From positions 39,145 through 103,144 of the forward strand of contig JAAWGR010000002.1 in the NCBI GenBank assembly GCA_022795445.1: 64,000 nucleotides of DNA. The letters run 5' to 3'. The notes under the pieces are model-generated. The model was not told where the DNA came from. It saw nothing but the letters and a program-made list of their open reading frames with translations, and did no database searches. Below are positions 51,894-60,227 of the stretch, piece by piece; the first letter of the stretch is position 1; each line of letters begins with the position of its first letter. The translations under genes were made by a program, and so were the position numbers. This DNA is from Oscillibacter sp. (GTDB lineage: Bacteria > Bacillota > Clostridia > Oscillospirales > Oscillospiraceae).

Positions 51894-52226
51894 GGCCGGC
51901 ATCCTCCTTCCTGGGATTTGCCGCATCACACGGCGGCAGTTTCTTTATTTTACGGCAAATCCACCCGCTTTTCAATAGTTTTTCCGTAAGGAAATTCCGG
52001 AAAAGCGACAAATTTCTATTTCCAAGTGTCTATTTTTGCACAAATCCGTGCAAAAAGCGTTCCAATCGGCCCAAATATATCCCAAAAAATTTATGGGGTT
52101 TCACACTTTCTATTTGACGGAAAGGCCGTGGGCCTATATAATGAACCCAGTCATCCAGAAACGGCAGGCCACAGCCTCTGCCGCTGCAACCTGCAAGCGA
52201 TACATTTAAATAAGGAGTAATCAAGT
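51894..52226. other. 333-base gap between rsmD and malic enzyme
   Basis: A+T-rich in the middle. It holds the malic-enzyme promoter near its right end; the promoter of rsmD-coaD must be near its left end but I could not choose one. No gene is supported. Confidence 0.6.
52114..52142 (+). promoter_or_regulatory. Promoter of the malic enzyme gene
   Basis: TTGACG (52114-52119) and TATAAT (52137-52142), spacer 17, 84 bases before the start codon. Confidence 0.8.
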
Positions 52227-53402
52227 ATGGATTATGCAAAGGAATCTCTGCGGCTGCACTACGAATGGAAGGGCAAGCTGGAAGTCGTGCCCCGGGCCGC
52301 TGTAGACAGCAAGGATGCCCTCTCCCTGGCCTACACACCCGGCGTGGCGCAGCCCTGCCTGGAAATTCAGAAGGATGTCAACCGCAGCTATGAGCTGACC
52401 CGCCGCTGGAACACAGTGGCCGTTGTCACTGACGGCAGCGCTGTGCTGGGGCTGGGCGACATCGGACCCGAGGCCGGGATGCCGGTCATGGAGGGCAAAT
52501 GCGTGCTGTTCAAGGCTTTTGGTGATGTGGATGCAATCCCCCTGTGCGTCCGGAGCAAGGAAGTCGATGATATTGTAAACACCGTAGCGCTGCTGGCTGG
52601 CTCCTTCGGCGGCGTGAACTTGGAAGACATTGCCGCGCCCCGCTGCTTTGAGATCGAGCGGAAGCTGAAAGAACGCTGTGACATCCCCATCTTCCATGAT
52701 GACCAACACGGTACCGCCGTCATCACTCTGGCGGGCCTGCACAACGCCCTCAAGGTCGTGGGCAAGAAGCTGGAAGACGTCCGCATTGTCATTAATGGTG
52801 CGGGCGCAGCCGCTGTGGCAATCACAAAGCTGCTGCTCTCCGCAGGGGCAAAAGATATCACCCTCTGTGACCGAAAGGGCGCCATCTATGAGGGCCGTAC
52901 CGAAGGCATGAACTGGGTGAAGGAAGAGCTGTCCAAGGCAACGAATCCCGGCAGGAAGTCCGGCGCTCTGGCCGATATGCTGGCAGGCGCGGATGTGTTC
53001 ATCGGCGTTTCCGCTCCGAACTCTGTTACTCCGGAGATGGTGAAAACGATGAACAAAGACGCCATTGTCTTCGCCTGCGCAAACCCCACACCGGAGATTT
53101 TTCCTGACGACGCCAAAGCCGGCGGCGCGGCGGTGGTCTCCACAGGCCGCAGCGACTATCCCAACCAGATCAATAACGTCCTTGCCTTCCCAGGCATTTT
53201 CCGCGGTGCGCTGGATGTACGCGCCAGCGACATCAATGACGCAATGAAAATCGCCGCCGCCCATGCCCTCGCAGGGCTGATCGCAGACAGTGAGCTGTCC
53301 CCCGATTATATCATCCCAGCCGCCTTTGATCCCCGGGTCAAGGATGCCGTAGCCGAAGCCGTGCGGCAGGCCGCAAAGATATCCGGCGTCGCCCGTATCT
53401 GA
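52227..53402 (+). CDS. Malic enzyme (NAD(P)-dependent malate dehydrogenase, decarboxylating)
   Basis: Oxidatively decarboxylates malate to pyruvate. The 391-residue protein is the short bacterial form without a phosphotransacetylase domain. Visible: catalytic Tyr in AYTPGVAQPC, VTDGSAVLGLGDIGP, Lys in VMEGKCVLFKAFG, metal site FHDDQHGTAV and the dinucleotide loop INGAGAAAVA. AAGGAG precedes the ATG. Cofactor preference is not settled by these motifs. It is monocistronic with its own promoter and terminator. Confidence 0.93.
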   Translation: MDYAKESLRLHYEWKGKLEVVPRAAVDSKDALSLAYTPGVAQPCLEIQKDVNRSYELTRRWNTVAVVTDGSAVLGLGDIGPEAGMPVMEGKCVLFKAFGDVDAIPLCVRSKEVDDIVNTVALLAGSFGGVNLEDIAAPRCFEIERKLKERCDIPIFHDDQHGTAVITLAGLHNALKVVGKKLEDVRIVINGAGAAAVAITKLLLSAGAKDITLCDRKGAIYEGRTEGMNWVKEELSKATNPGRKSGALADMLAGADVFIGVSAPNSVTPEMVKTMNKDAIVFACANPTPEIFPDDAKAGGAAVVSTGRSDYPNQINNVLAFPGIFRGALDVRASDINDAMKIAAAHALAGLIADSELSPDYIIPAAFDPRVKDAVAEAVRQAAKISGVARI

Positions 53403-53419
53403 TTTGAAATATATCTTCC

Positions 53420-53458
53420 AAAGCGCTGTCCGCACCTTGCAGGCAGCGCTTTTTTTTA
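53420..53458 (+). terminator. Terminator of the malic enzyme gene
   Basis: AAAGCGCTG/CAGCGCTTT stem, 15-base loop, followed by five more T. Confidence 0.85.
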
Positions 53459-53528
53459 TGCAAAAATTCCCAGCGTCTGGTAAGCGCCGCTGCTGCCTAC
53501 GGATTCTATATGAATTTCCTGCATTTTT

Positions 53529-53578
53529 TGTCGTCTTTTGTCGAACAGTGTCGAGTTTGTTCTTTTTTGCCATAATAT
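53529..53578 (+). promoter_or_regulatory. Three phased Spo0A-box-like heptamers over the promoter of the Spo0A-C gene
   Basis: TGTCGTC (53529-53535), TGTCGAA (53539-53545, exact consensus) and TGTCGAG (53549-53555) repeat with a period of exactly ten bases. The third falls where the -35 element would be, 17 bases before TAATAT (53573-53578), and no good -35 hexamer is present. This is the pattern of a promoter activated by a protein bound over the -35 region. Confidence 0.65.
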
Positions 53579-53611
53579 GGACTTATCAAGGAAAAAGGTG
53601 GTCTCACGATC

Positions 53612-53998
53612 ATGGCAAATTGCGAAGCGCTGATCCGCTCCATTCTTGGCGTCGACCGGTCCAATCTTCGTCCGCTGGTTCGCGCTGTGGAAATTACTGA
53701 ACAGCTCCTTTTTATCCAACATATCCCCATGGATGATCTCTATGTCACGAAAAATGTTTACCCAGAAGTAGCTCGACTGATGGGTAAATCCTCTTCCGCT
53801 GCCGCCAGGCAGGTGGAGCGTCTAGCGAACCGCTGCTGGGATGTAATGTTGTCCAGAAACCTGGTGTCCCAGTATATTGGTAAGGAAATCGTCAATATTC
53901 ATGCCCCCTCCGATATGCTGACCTACCTGGCCTTCTATCTTCACTTTGACCGCCCCTTCTTCGAGGTCATCGAACAGGAGCCCTCCCTGCTTTTCTAG
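53612..53998 (+). CDS. Stand-alone Spo0A C-terminal-domain protein
   Basis: A 128-residue protein that resembles only the DNA-binding half of Spo0A. The core VTKNVYPEVARLMGKSSSAA followed by ARQVERLANRCWD aligns with the Spo0A block VTKELYPDIAKKY...VERAIRHAIEVAW, and a C-terminal helix ending LAFYLHFDRPF fits as well. There is no receiver domain and no phosphorylation Asp, so it cannot be controlled by the phosphorelay directly. It might compete with or modulate Spo0A on its boxes. The protein ATG has AAGGTGG upstream. Confidence 0.8.
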   Translation: MANCEALIRSILGVDRSNLRPLVRAVEITEQLLFIQHIPMDDLYVTKNVYPEVARLMGKSSSAAARQVERLANRCWDVMLSRNLVSQYIGKEIVNIHAPSDMLTYLAFYLHFDRPFFEVIEQEPSLLF

Positions 53999-54093
53999 CC
54001 AGCTCTCTCCATCCCTAAATAAGATTTGAAATCTGCTCGCCCCTAAATTTTCACCGAAAAGGCGTAATTTAGACGTTTTTTGCCTGGAAGGTC

Positions 54094-54122
54094 TTGACGA
54101 GGGACAAAAAAAGAGGTATGAT
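54094..54122 (+). promoter_or_regulatory. Promoter of the M23 peptidase gene
   Basis: TTGACG (54094-54099) and TATGAT (54117-54122), spacer 17. The leader of about 100 bases starts with a short GTAAC/GTTAC hairpin and TTTTT whose role is unclear. Confidence 0.7.
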
Positions 54123-54226
54123 AAAGCCCGGTAACAATTTGTTACTTTTTAAGGCGCCCTCTTTAAGCGCGCCGCTTTCCAGAATCGAAAACGGAACCGC
54201 CGCACAGGCGGCATCACAGGAGTTTT

Positions 54227-56002
54227 ATGGAGCAAAATGTAAAGAACATTTCCCCCCGCCGGTCCAGACGCCGCGCCCGGACCGGCAGCCAGCGAGCACC
54301 GGACCGGAGTACCCGACCTACTGCCCGGCCTATCCGTCCGCCGGAACAAAAGACTGCCCCTGTGGCGGAACCTCAGCAGTTTTTCCGGGAGTCCCGCGAG
54401 AGGGAGCGGCTCGCTGCGGAGCGCAGCTCTGCCAAAAAACGACGATCCAGCGGCTGGTATGAACAAAAGAGCAAGCACTTCCGCCGCCGATGGCGACGCA
54501 TTGTACGCGAGAATAAAAACGGACATTTCCCTGAATCCGAACGTTTCCTCATCCGCCTGTTCCTATTCCTTTGGGGCATGGCCCCTATGTGGGGCAGTCT
54601 CTTGCAGGAACGCCTTTTGCAGCGGCACACAAAGGCCGTCACAAAGAACGGGCATTTCGGCGGCGTGCTGCGGCACATCCACCCAGCGGTCTTCCTCTGC
54701 GGCGGTTTTGCCGCTGCTGTGCTGGTCGTCTTCCTCTCCACCTATACCATGGGCACTACCGTCCTTTATGATGGTGAGGTGATAGGAAGTGTAGCCTCTG
54801 AATCTACAGCAGAATCCATTCGGACCGAATTGGAGCGTATGATCGCCCAAACCTTGGGCCATACCTACACCATTGACGATTCCCTATTGAAATACGACTC
54901 CGGCCTCCTCCGCCGGGAGGAGCTGGTGGATGCCAAGACTTTCCAAGAGGCGCTTTCCCAGAAAATCGGCCTTGTGACCTCTGCCTATTGCCTCTACGTC
55001 GATGGCGAGCGCATCGGCGCGACCCCTTATGAGGGCGCTTTGGAGGAACTGCAAAAGCAAATCAAGCTATCTGCCACCAATGAGGGTACCATCTCCGTTA
55101 CCTTCGAGCAGGAGCTGGAGGTCAAAGAGGAGTTTGTCCCCACCGAAGATCTTATGAACCTGGGGCATCTGGCGGAAATGCTCTACAGCACCAAGACTGA
55201 AGAAGTCAGCTACACCGTTGCCAAAGGCGACACCTGGTCGGAAATCGCGGAGGACCACGGCTTGACCTCCAATGAGCTGTTGGCTTTGAACCCCGGTTAC
55301 AATATTGATAAGCTCTCCATCGGTGAGGAACTGATCCTCTCTGCCTCTGTGCCCTACCTTACCATGACGGTGGTGCAGCAGGAGCGCTATGTAGACTCCG
55401 TGGCCTTTCGCGTGGAATATACGGATTCCGCGGATTTGTACAAAGGCGATTACAAGGTCGTTTCCGCTGGAAAGTACGGCGCGGCAGACGTCGTGGCAAA
55501 CGTCACTTACGTCAATGGAACCGAGACGGAGCGCACCCTCCTCTCCAGCGTCACCTTACAGGAGCCGGTTACAGAACAACAGCTTCGGGGCACCAAAGAA
55601 CGGCCCACCTGGCTTCCCACCGGCAGTTTCCGCTGGCCGGTCACAGGACGTATTACCTCCAGCTTCGGCGGACGCAAATCCCCCGGCGGCATCGGGTCAA
55701 CCAACCACAAAGGCATTGACATCGCAGCGCCTTATGGCACGTCGGTCTACGCCGCAGACGGCGGCACCGTCACCTACGCCGGCTGGATGGGCGGCTATGG
55801 CTACCTTGTCCAAATTGACCACGGTAACGGTTACCAGACCCGCTACGGCCACAACAGCAGCCTGACGGTCTCTGTTGGTGAACATGTCTACAAAGGCCAG
55901 CAGATCGCACGCGTCGGTTCCACTGGCAACTCCACCGGCAACCACTGCCATTTTGAAGTGATCTATAACGGCGTTGCCCGGAACCCGATGAATTATCTAT
56001 AA
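54227..56002 (+). CDS. Membrane-anchored LysM-G5-M23 peptidoglycan endopeptidase
   Basis: A 591-residue envelope enzyme. Order: Arg-rich cytoplasmic region (about 1-110), membrane helix (about 153-173), unassigned extracellular region, LysM (about 327-372, YTVAKGDTWSEIAE), G5-like domain (about 375-455), M23 metallopeptidase (about 468-588). Zinc ligands are complete: His494 and Asp498 in NHKGID, His575 in HCHF; His541 is also conserved. It would cut stem-peptide crosslinks. A spore-engulfment role like SpoIIQ is possible but the architecture is different. Confidence 0.9.
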   Translation: MEQNVKNISPRRSRRRARTGSQRAPDRSTRPTARPIRPPEQKTAPVAEPQQFFRESRERERLAAERSSAKKRRSSGWYEQKSKHFRRRWRRIVRENKNGHFPESERFLIRLFLFLWGMAPMWGSLLQERLLQRHTKAVTKNGHFGGVLRHIHPAVFLCGGFAAAVLVVFLSTYTMGTTVLYDGEVIGSVASESTAESIRTELERMIAQTLGHTYTIDDSLLKYDSGLLRREELVDAKTFQEALSQKIGLVTSAYCLYVDGERIGATPYEGALEELQKQIKLSATNEGTISVTFEQELEVKEEFVPTEDLMNLGHLAEMLYSTKTEEVSYTVAKGDTWSEIAEDHGLTSNELLALNPGYNIDKLSIGEELILSASVPYLTMTVVQQERYVDSVAFRVEYTDSADLYKGDYKVVSAGKYGAADVVANVTYVNGTETERTLLSSVTLQEPVTEQQLRGTKERPTWLPTGSFRWPVTGRITSSFGGRKSPGGIGSTNHKGIDIAAPYGTSVYAADGGTVTYAGWMGGYGYLVQIDHGNGYQTRYGHNSSLTVSVGEHVYKGQQIARVGSTGNSTGNHCHFEVIYNGVARNPMNYL

Positions 56003-56012
56003 CCCCAAAAAG

Positions 56013-56045
56013 CCCCCGCCTGGAAAACGAATTTCCAGGCGGGGG
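56013..56045. terminator. Bidirectional terminator after the M23 gene
   Basis: Perfect 14-base stem (56013-56026 with 56032-56045), five-base loop, T-rich on both sides. Confidence 0.9.
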
Positions 56046-56062
56046 TTCTTTATTTCATTCTT

Positions 56063-56545
56063 TTATGCATCAAACATCCGGCTGTTGGGACCGATGGGGC
56101 GGAAATGCCGGGAAACAATCCCGATTCCAAACGCAGCTTCCAGCTGTCTCCAGCGCCCTGCCGGGAGGACGCAGAACGCTAAGGTGTCACAGTTCTGGGA
56201 ACCAGTATACAGGCGCAGCCCATACGCTGGTGTAAGACATGCCTGGATAACCCGCAAAGTGAGGTCCTTGTCCGTCCGGTCCGCTGGGTAAGGGACCGGC
56301 GTACACACACCGCCATTTTTTATGAAAATGTCGACGCCCCGCGGCGCAGTGCAGTCCCGCACTTCGTATTCAATACGTACCTCCGGTGGAAGGGATTCGT
56401 TGATGTATTCAACAACGGATTCATCGTCATCCCGCCAATCAACCCAGATCAGCGCACAACTGTCCCAAAAAGCGCCGGCATGATCTTTCGATTCCGGATT
56501 TTGCAAAAATGCCTGGATATCCTGGTATATCTCATCAAAGTCCAT
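56063..56545 (-). CDS. Hypothetical protein, 160 residues
   Basis: Not recognised. The ATG five bases after GGAGG is used. The protein is acidic with no signal or membrane helix; it starts MDFDEIYQDIQAFLQ and contains five Cys, many Trp near the start and an IVSRHFRPIGP end. It lies 16 bases after the Na/Pi transporter gene on the same strand and may be read with it. No function is proposed. Confidence 0.6.
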   Translation of the reverse strand: MDFDEIYQDIQAFLQNPESKDHAGAFWDSCALIWVDWRDDDESVVEYINESLPPEVRIEYEVRDCTAPRGVDIFIKNGGVCTPVPYPADRTDKDLTLRVIQACLTPAYGLRLYTGSQNCDTLAFCVLPAGRWRQLEAAFGIGIVSRHFRPIGPNSRMFDA

Positions 56546-56561
56546 CATTTCCTCCAAATGC

Positions 56562-58307
56562 TTATGGCAGCTTGTACTTCCTTAATTCTTTTTCAAAGTC
56601 CGCAGCAAACTGGCTGGCAGCCTTCATGTCGTGGAGGTAAGCGTGGCGTTCCGCACCTGCGGTATGCTCCTCAATGAGGGAGACCGCGATGTTGGAGCAG
56701 TGGTCGGAAACCCGCTCCAGGTTCGTCAGCAGATCGTTCAGGATAAAGCCCAGCTGAATGGTACATTCCCCATTTTGCAGGCGGTGGATGTGCCGGGCAC
56801 GGATTTCCATAATCAGCTGGTCAATGGTCTCCTCCAGCGGCTCCACAGCCTTCGCCATGAGCGCGTCGTCCGACTGGAAACTGTCAACGGTAACCTCCAG
56901 CGTATCCACCAGTGCCTCCATCAGGACGGCCAATTCCGCTTTGGCAGCATCGGAGAATTGCAGCTCCTTTTCTTGCAGTTCCCGGGCAGAATCCTGGATG
57001 TTCTTCGCATGGTCGCCAATGCGCTCAAAGTCGCTGATAGCATGGAGCAGGCGGGAAACGGTATGGATGTCATCCATGGAAAGGCCATGCTGGGAAATCT
57101 GCACCAGGTAGCCTCCAAGGCGGTCCTCGAACAAATCCAGCTTGTCCTCTCCACGAAGAATCTTATCCTCCCGCTCAGTGTCGTACTCCGTCAGCTGGGC
57201 AAGGGAGCGGAGAAGGTTTTTTTGGGCCAGGGCACCCATGCGGTTTGTCAGGGAAACACATTCGCTGACCGCTGCGCCGGGGGTACGCATCAGCAAGGGA
57301 TCCAGGAAAGCAGTCGCCTGTTTGGGCGCTTCTTTTTCCTTCACCGTACTCCGCGCCAGCTGCTCCAGCTGGCGGGAGAAGGGCAAAAGGAGGATCGTTG
57401 TCCCAATGTTGAAAACCGTGTGACAGAGGGCGATGCCCACCGCGTCGATAGCACCTTGCAGGAATGCGAAGTGGAAGATGAGGCTTCCGCCGTAGAACAG
57501 GACCAGGCCCACGGCGGTACCGATGACGTTAAAGCAAATATGGATGACAGAAACCCGTTTCGCTCCTTGGGAAACACCGATGGAGGAAATCAAAGCGGTG
57601 ACGCAGGTGCCAATGTTCTGACCCATGATGATGGGAATCGCCATACCATAGGTGATAGACCCGGTGAGGGCCAGCGCTTGCAGAATGCCCACTGACGCGG
57701 CGGAGGACTGGATGACGCCGGTAAAGACCGCGCCCACCAGCACGCCTAGGAGCGGGTTTGTGAAAGCGGTAAGGATTTCGGAAAACTCAGGCATTTCGGC
57801 CAAGGGGCTGACGGACTGTTTCATCAGCTCCATGCCATACATGAGGATAGCAAAACCGATGAGGATACGGCCCACATCCCGCCGCCGCTGCTTTTTGCTG
57901 CCCATGATCAGCATAATGCCCACCAGGGCAAACAAGGGTGAAAAATTCTCTGGTTTTAGAAGATTCAGAAAAAAACTGTTGCTTTCGATGCCAGTGAGGG
58001 ACAAAATCCAGGCCGTCAGGGTTGTGCCGACATTGGAGCCCATGATGACACCGATGGTCTGCCCCAACTCCATGACGCCCGAGTTCACCAGGCCCACCAT
58101 CATGACCGTCACCGCGGAGGAGGATTGGATGGCGATGGTGATGACCGCGCCCAGGAGCAGGCCCTTGAGGGGGTTGGAGGTCATGCGCTTGAGCAGACGC
58201 TCCAATTTGCCGCCGGCCATTTTTTCCAAGCTTTTGGACATAGTGTTCATGCCGTAGAGGAAAAAAGCCAAGCCGCCGCAGAGGGTGAAAAGGGAAAAAA
58301 TATCCAT
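56562..58307 (-). CDS. Na+/phosphate cotransporter with C-terminal PhoU domain
   Basis: Imports phosphate with sodium. The 581 residues comprise two inverted NptA-type transport halves with the paired QSSS-like motifs (QSSS at 61-64, QSSAAS at 200-205) and GQNIGT/GSNVGTT hairpins, then a PhoU-like helical domain (about 340-560). The ATG behind GAGGCG is used. The fused PhoU domain is common in Firmicutes and probably senses phosphate status. An inverted repeat ATTGCCC/GGGCAAT lies upstream at about 58414-58440. Confidence 0.92.
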   Translation of the reverse strand: MDIFSLFTLCGGLAFFLYGMNTMSKSLEKMAGGKLERLLKRMTSNPLKGLLLGAVITIAIQSSSAVTVMMVGLVNSGVMELGQTIGVIMGSNVGTTLTAWILSLTGIESNSFFLNLLKPENFSPLFALVGIMLIMGSKKQRRRDVGRILIGFAILMYGMELMKQSVSPLAEMPEFSEILTAFTNPLLGVLVGAVFTGVIQSSAASVGILQALALTGSITYGMAIPIIMGQNIGTCVTALISSIGVSQGAKRVSVIHICFNVIGTAVGLVLFYGGSLIFHFAFLQGAIDAVGIALCHTVFNIGTTILLLPFSRQLEQLARSTVKEKEAPKQATAFLDPLLMRTPGAAVSECVSLTNRMGALAQKNLLRSLAQLTEYDTEREDKILRGEDKLDLFEDRLGGYLVQISQHGLSMDDIHTVSRLLHAISDFERIGDHAKNIQDSARELQEKELQFSDAAKAELAVLMEALVDTLEVTVDSFQSDDALMAKAVEPLEETIDQLIMEIRARHIHRLQNGECTIQLGFILNDLLTNLERVSDHCSNIAVSLIEEHTAGAERHAYLHDMKAASQFAADFEKELRKYKLP

Positions 58308-58514
58308 TTTATGACGCCTCGTTTCTCCGCTTCCGGATGGAGCGGACATGATTCAGCATATGTGGCAAGGGTATTATATATGTGAAATGTGTCCGGACGG
58401 AATAGGCGGATTGCCCAAATGTCAGATTTCGGGCAATTTTTGTCGGATAGCACAAAAATGGCTATAAAATTTCTCTAACTTCCTTCTTAATCAACCATTT
58501 TTCTCCTGCAAACC

Positions 58515-58560
58515 GGAAAGACTGCGGGGACAAGGCTCAACCTTTCACCGCAGTCTTTCC
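58515..58560 (-). terminator. Hairpin after padR, probable terminator
   Basis: Perfect 13-base stem GGAAAGACTGCGG/CCGCAGTCTTTCC with a 20-base loop that can pair further (AAGG/CCTT). The T-run is poor. It starts right after the padR stop codon. Confidence 0.6.
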
Positions 58561-58561
58561 A

Positions 58562-58864
58562 TTATTCGATCCCCAGCGCCGTGATGGCTTCCCGCATGGA
58601 GCGCCACTCTTCCAGCAGGCACTGCCGTTTCTGGTCCCCGGATGGGGTGAGGCGGTAATATTTTCGGGGCGGGCCTTCCGACTGCCGGCCCTGATAGTTC
58701 TCGCTGTATCCGTCCTTGCACAGCTTCCGCAGCAGGGCGTATACGGCGCTCTCCTGGGTGTCCGGGAACGCCTCGTGGAGCCGGGAGAGGATTTCATAGC
58801 CGTACTGGTCTCCCTGGGACAGCAGGTGCAGCAGGCAAAGCTCGATCAAATCCTTTTTCAGCAT
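58562..58864 (-). CDS. PadR-family transcriptional regulator
   Basis: A 100-residue winged-helix repressor: KKDLIELCLLHLLSQGDQYGYEI begins the family, with the recognition helix in SAVYALLRKLCKDGYS and the wing in RKYYRLTPSG. Only a short C-terminal helix, as in PadR-s2 proteins. It overlaps the end of the membrane-protein gene by seven bases. The usual order is padR first; here it comes second. Two identical dyads near the promoter are its likely operators. Confidence 0.9.
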   Translation of the reverse strand: MLKKDLIELCLLHLLSQGDQYGYEILSRLHEAFPDTQESAVYALLRKLCKDGYSENYQGRQSEGPPRKYYRLTPSGDQKRQCLLEEWRSMREAITALGIE

Positions 58865-59625
58865 AGCGCCACCCCGGACATCACCAGCCCCATCAGCGAG
58901 ACAATCACAAACCGTATAGAAATTGCCAAGGGATTCGGCGTCAAATCCATACCGCCTATGATGCCTAAAAATTGATTACAAAGCACTACGGCTGCCAAGC
59001 CCGAAATATAAACCGCACACCAACGGCGGTCCGTCATCCGGGCCCATACCAGCCCGAACACCCCAGTTAAAAAGGCGACGCTTCCCCCCAGGAAACACAG
59101 CCATCGAAACGCTTTACCAATCCAGCGAGCTACTTCAAAAGGAAAAGAATTGGTAATCCATCCAAGCTCTAGCACCTGTATATAGCCAGAGCAGGCTAAT
59201 ACCGCAACTACCACCAAAACATGGAGCGCCAGCAATATCCGCAGCCCGCGGGGCAGGCGCGATTTTTCTGCAACACCCGTTTGCCTGGAGCAGTGGAACC
59301 AGCACACCGATCCCGCTGTGCCAACAGCCAGCAACATGATTGAAAGGTTCTGGTGGTAATGCCAGGGGAAAAGCCATCTCCATGGTAGGAAAAGACAAAG
59401 CGTCAACCCCGCAAAAGCCGCAAGCCATTTGTAGTAGGCGTGTTTTTCATCCAAAAGGCGCACTGCCTCCCGAGGCGTACCCAGATCCCGGAAAAGCTCT
59501 CTCTGGGAGCGGGCATCACCCTCCAACAGTTCGGTGTAATCTGCAATCACTTCCTCGGCTTCCCCCTGCGGAAGCCGCCAGCGGGCCTCCAGGGCCAGAC
59601 GGCGCAAATAGTTCAACGATTTCAT
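58858..59625 (-). CDS. DUF1700/HAAS-type membrane protein paired with PadR
   Basis: A 255-residue protein. The N-terminal 60 residues (LALEARWRLPQGEAEEVIADYTELLEG) resemble the HAAS signalling domain that accompanies PadR genes; about six hydrophobic segments follow. Such pairs form membrane-linked regulatory systems. AAGGAGA lies upstream of the ATG. It is read from a strong promoter (TTGACA, 17, TATACT). Confidence 0.75.
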   Translation of the reverse strand: MKSLNYLRRLALEARWRLPQGEAEEVIADYTELLEGDARSQRELFRDLGTPREAVRLLDEKHAYYKWLAAFAGLTLCLFLPWRWLFPWHYHQNLSIMLLAVGTAGSVCWFHCSRQTGVAEKSRLPRGLRILLALHVLVVVAVLACSGYIQVLELGWITNSFPFEVARWIGKAFRWLCFLGGSVAFLTGVFGLVWARMTDRRWCAVYISGLAAVVLCNQFLGIIGGMDLTPNPLAISIRFVIVSLMGLVMSGVALC

Positions 59626-59647
59626 CAGGCATCTCCTTTCCGCAAAC

Positions 59648-59666
59648 TACTGCAAAAAACTCAGTA
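59648..59666 (-). promoter_or_regulatory. Putative PadR operator 1 (downstream of the start site)
   Basis: TACTG, nine bases, CAGTA. It lies about 12-30 bases below the -10 element, where a repressor would block elongation. Same sequence and spacing as operator 2. Confidence 0.6.
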
Positions 59667-59677
59667 ATCTTACGGAC

Positions 59678-59706
59678 AGTATACCCTCTGCTTTATGGAA
59701 TGTCAA
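59678..59706 (-). promoter_or_regulatory. Promoter of the HAAS-padR operon
   Basis: Minus-strand TTGACA (59701-59706) and TATACT (59678-59683), spacer 17: near-consensus, flanked by two dyads. Confidence 0.8.
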
Positions 59707-59711
59707 GAGGC

Positions 59712-59730
59712 TACTGAAAATTTTACAGTA
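59712..59730 (-). promoter_or_regulatory. Putative PadR operator 2 (upstream of the -35)
   Basis: TACTG, nine bases, CAGTA, with one further matching base on each side. Its centre is 64 bases from that of operator 1, about six helical turns, so the pair could loop. Confidence 0.6.
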
Positions 59731-59736
59731 GTTCCG

Positions 59737-60204
59737 TTACGCCTCCAGAGACCGAATCAGGTTCACCATCTCAATGGCGCCTTGGGCGCACTCGGCCCCT
59801 TTGTTGCCCGCCTTGGTACCGGCCCGCTCAATGGCCTGCTCAATGGTATCCGTGGTCAAAACGCCGAACAGCACCGGAATCCCGCTGTCCAGTGAAACAT
59901 TCGCAATACCCTTGGAAACCTCGCTGCACACATAGTCGTAATGGCTCGTGCTGCCGCGGATGACCGCTCCCAGGGCAATCACAGCGTCATATTTCCCACT
60001 GGCGGCCATCTTCGAGGCGATGAGGGGGATCTCAAACGCGCCGGGCACCCAAGCGACGGAAATGTCCTCCTCCTTGACGCCGTGGCGGAGCAGGCCGTCC
60101 TCACAGCCGTCAAGCAGCTTCGAGACGATGAAATCGTTGAACCGGGCGGCGACGATGCCCACGCGGATGCGTTCTGCGGTCAATTTGCCTTCAAACTTTT
60201 TCAT
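59737..60204 (-). CDS. ribH: 6,7-dimethyl-8-ribityllumazine synthase
   Basis: Condenses the ribityl-uracil and the butanone phosphate; forms a hollow icosahedral shell. The 155 residues have [41 protein letters not shown] with the catalytic His, and [19 protein letters not shown] precedes the ATG. Last gene of the riboflavin operon. Confidence 0.96.
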   Translation of the reverse strand: MKKFEGKLTAERIRVGIVAARFNDFIVSKLLDGCEDGLLRHGVKEEDISVAWVPGAFEIPLIASKMAASGKYDAVIALGAVIRGSTSHYDYVCSEVSKGIANVSLDSGIPVLFGVLTTDTIEQAIERAGTKAGNKGAECAQGAIEMVNLIRSLEA

Positions 60205-60227
60205 GATAATTTCCTCCTATTTTCCAA

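Noticed and set aside
58447..58460. TGTCGGA near the Na/Pi transporter as a Spo0A box
   Set aside because: One mismatch and no clear promoter geometry; too weak alone.
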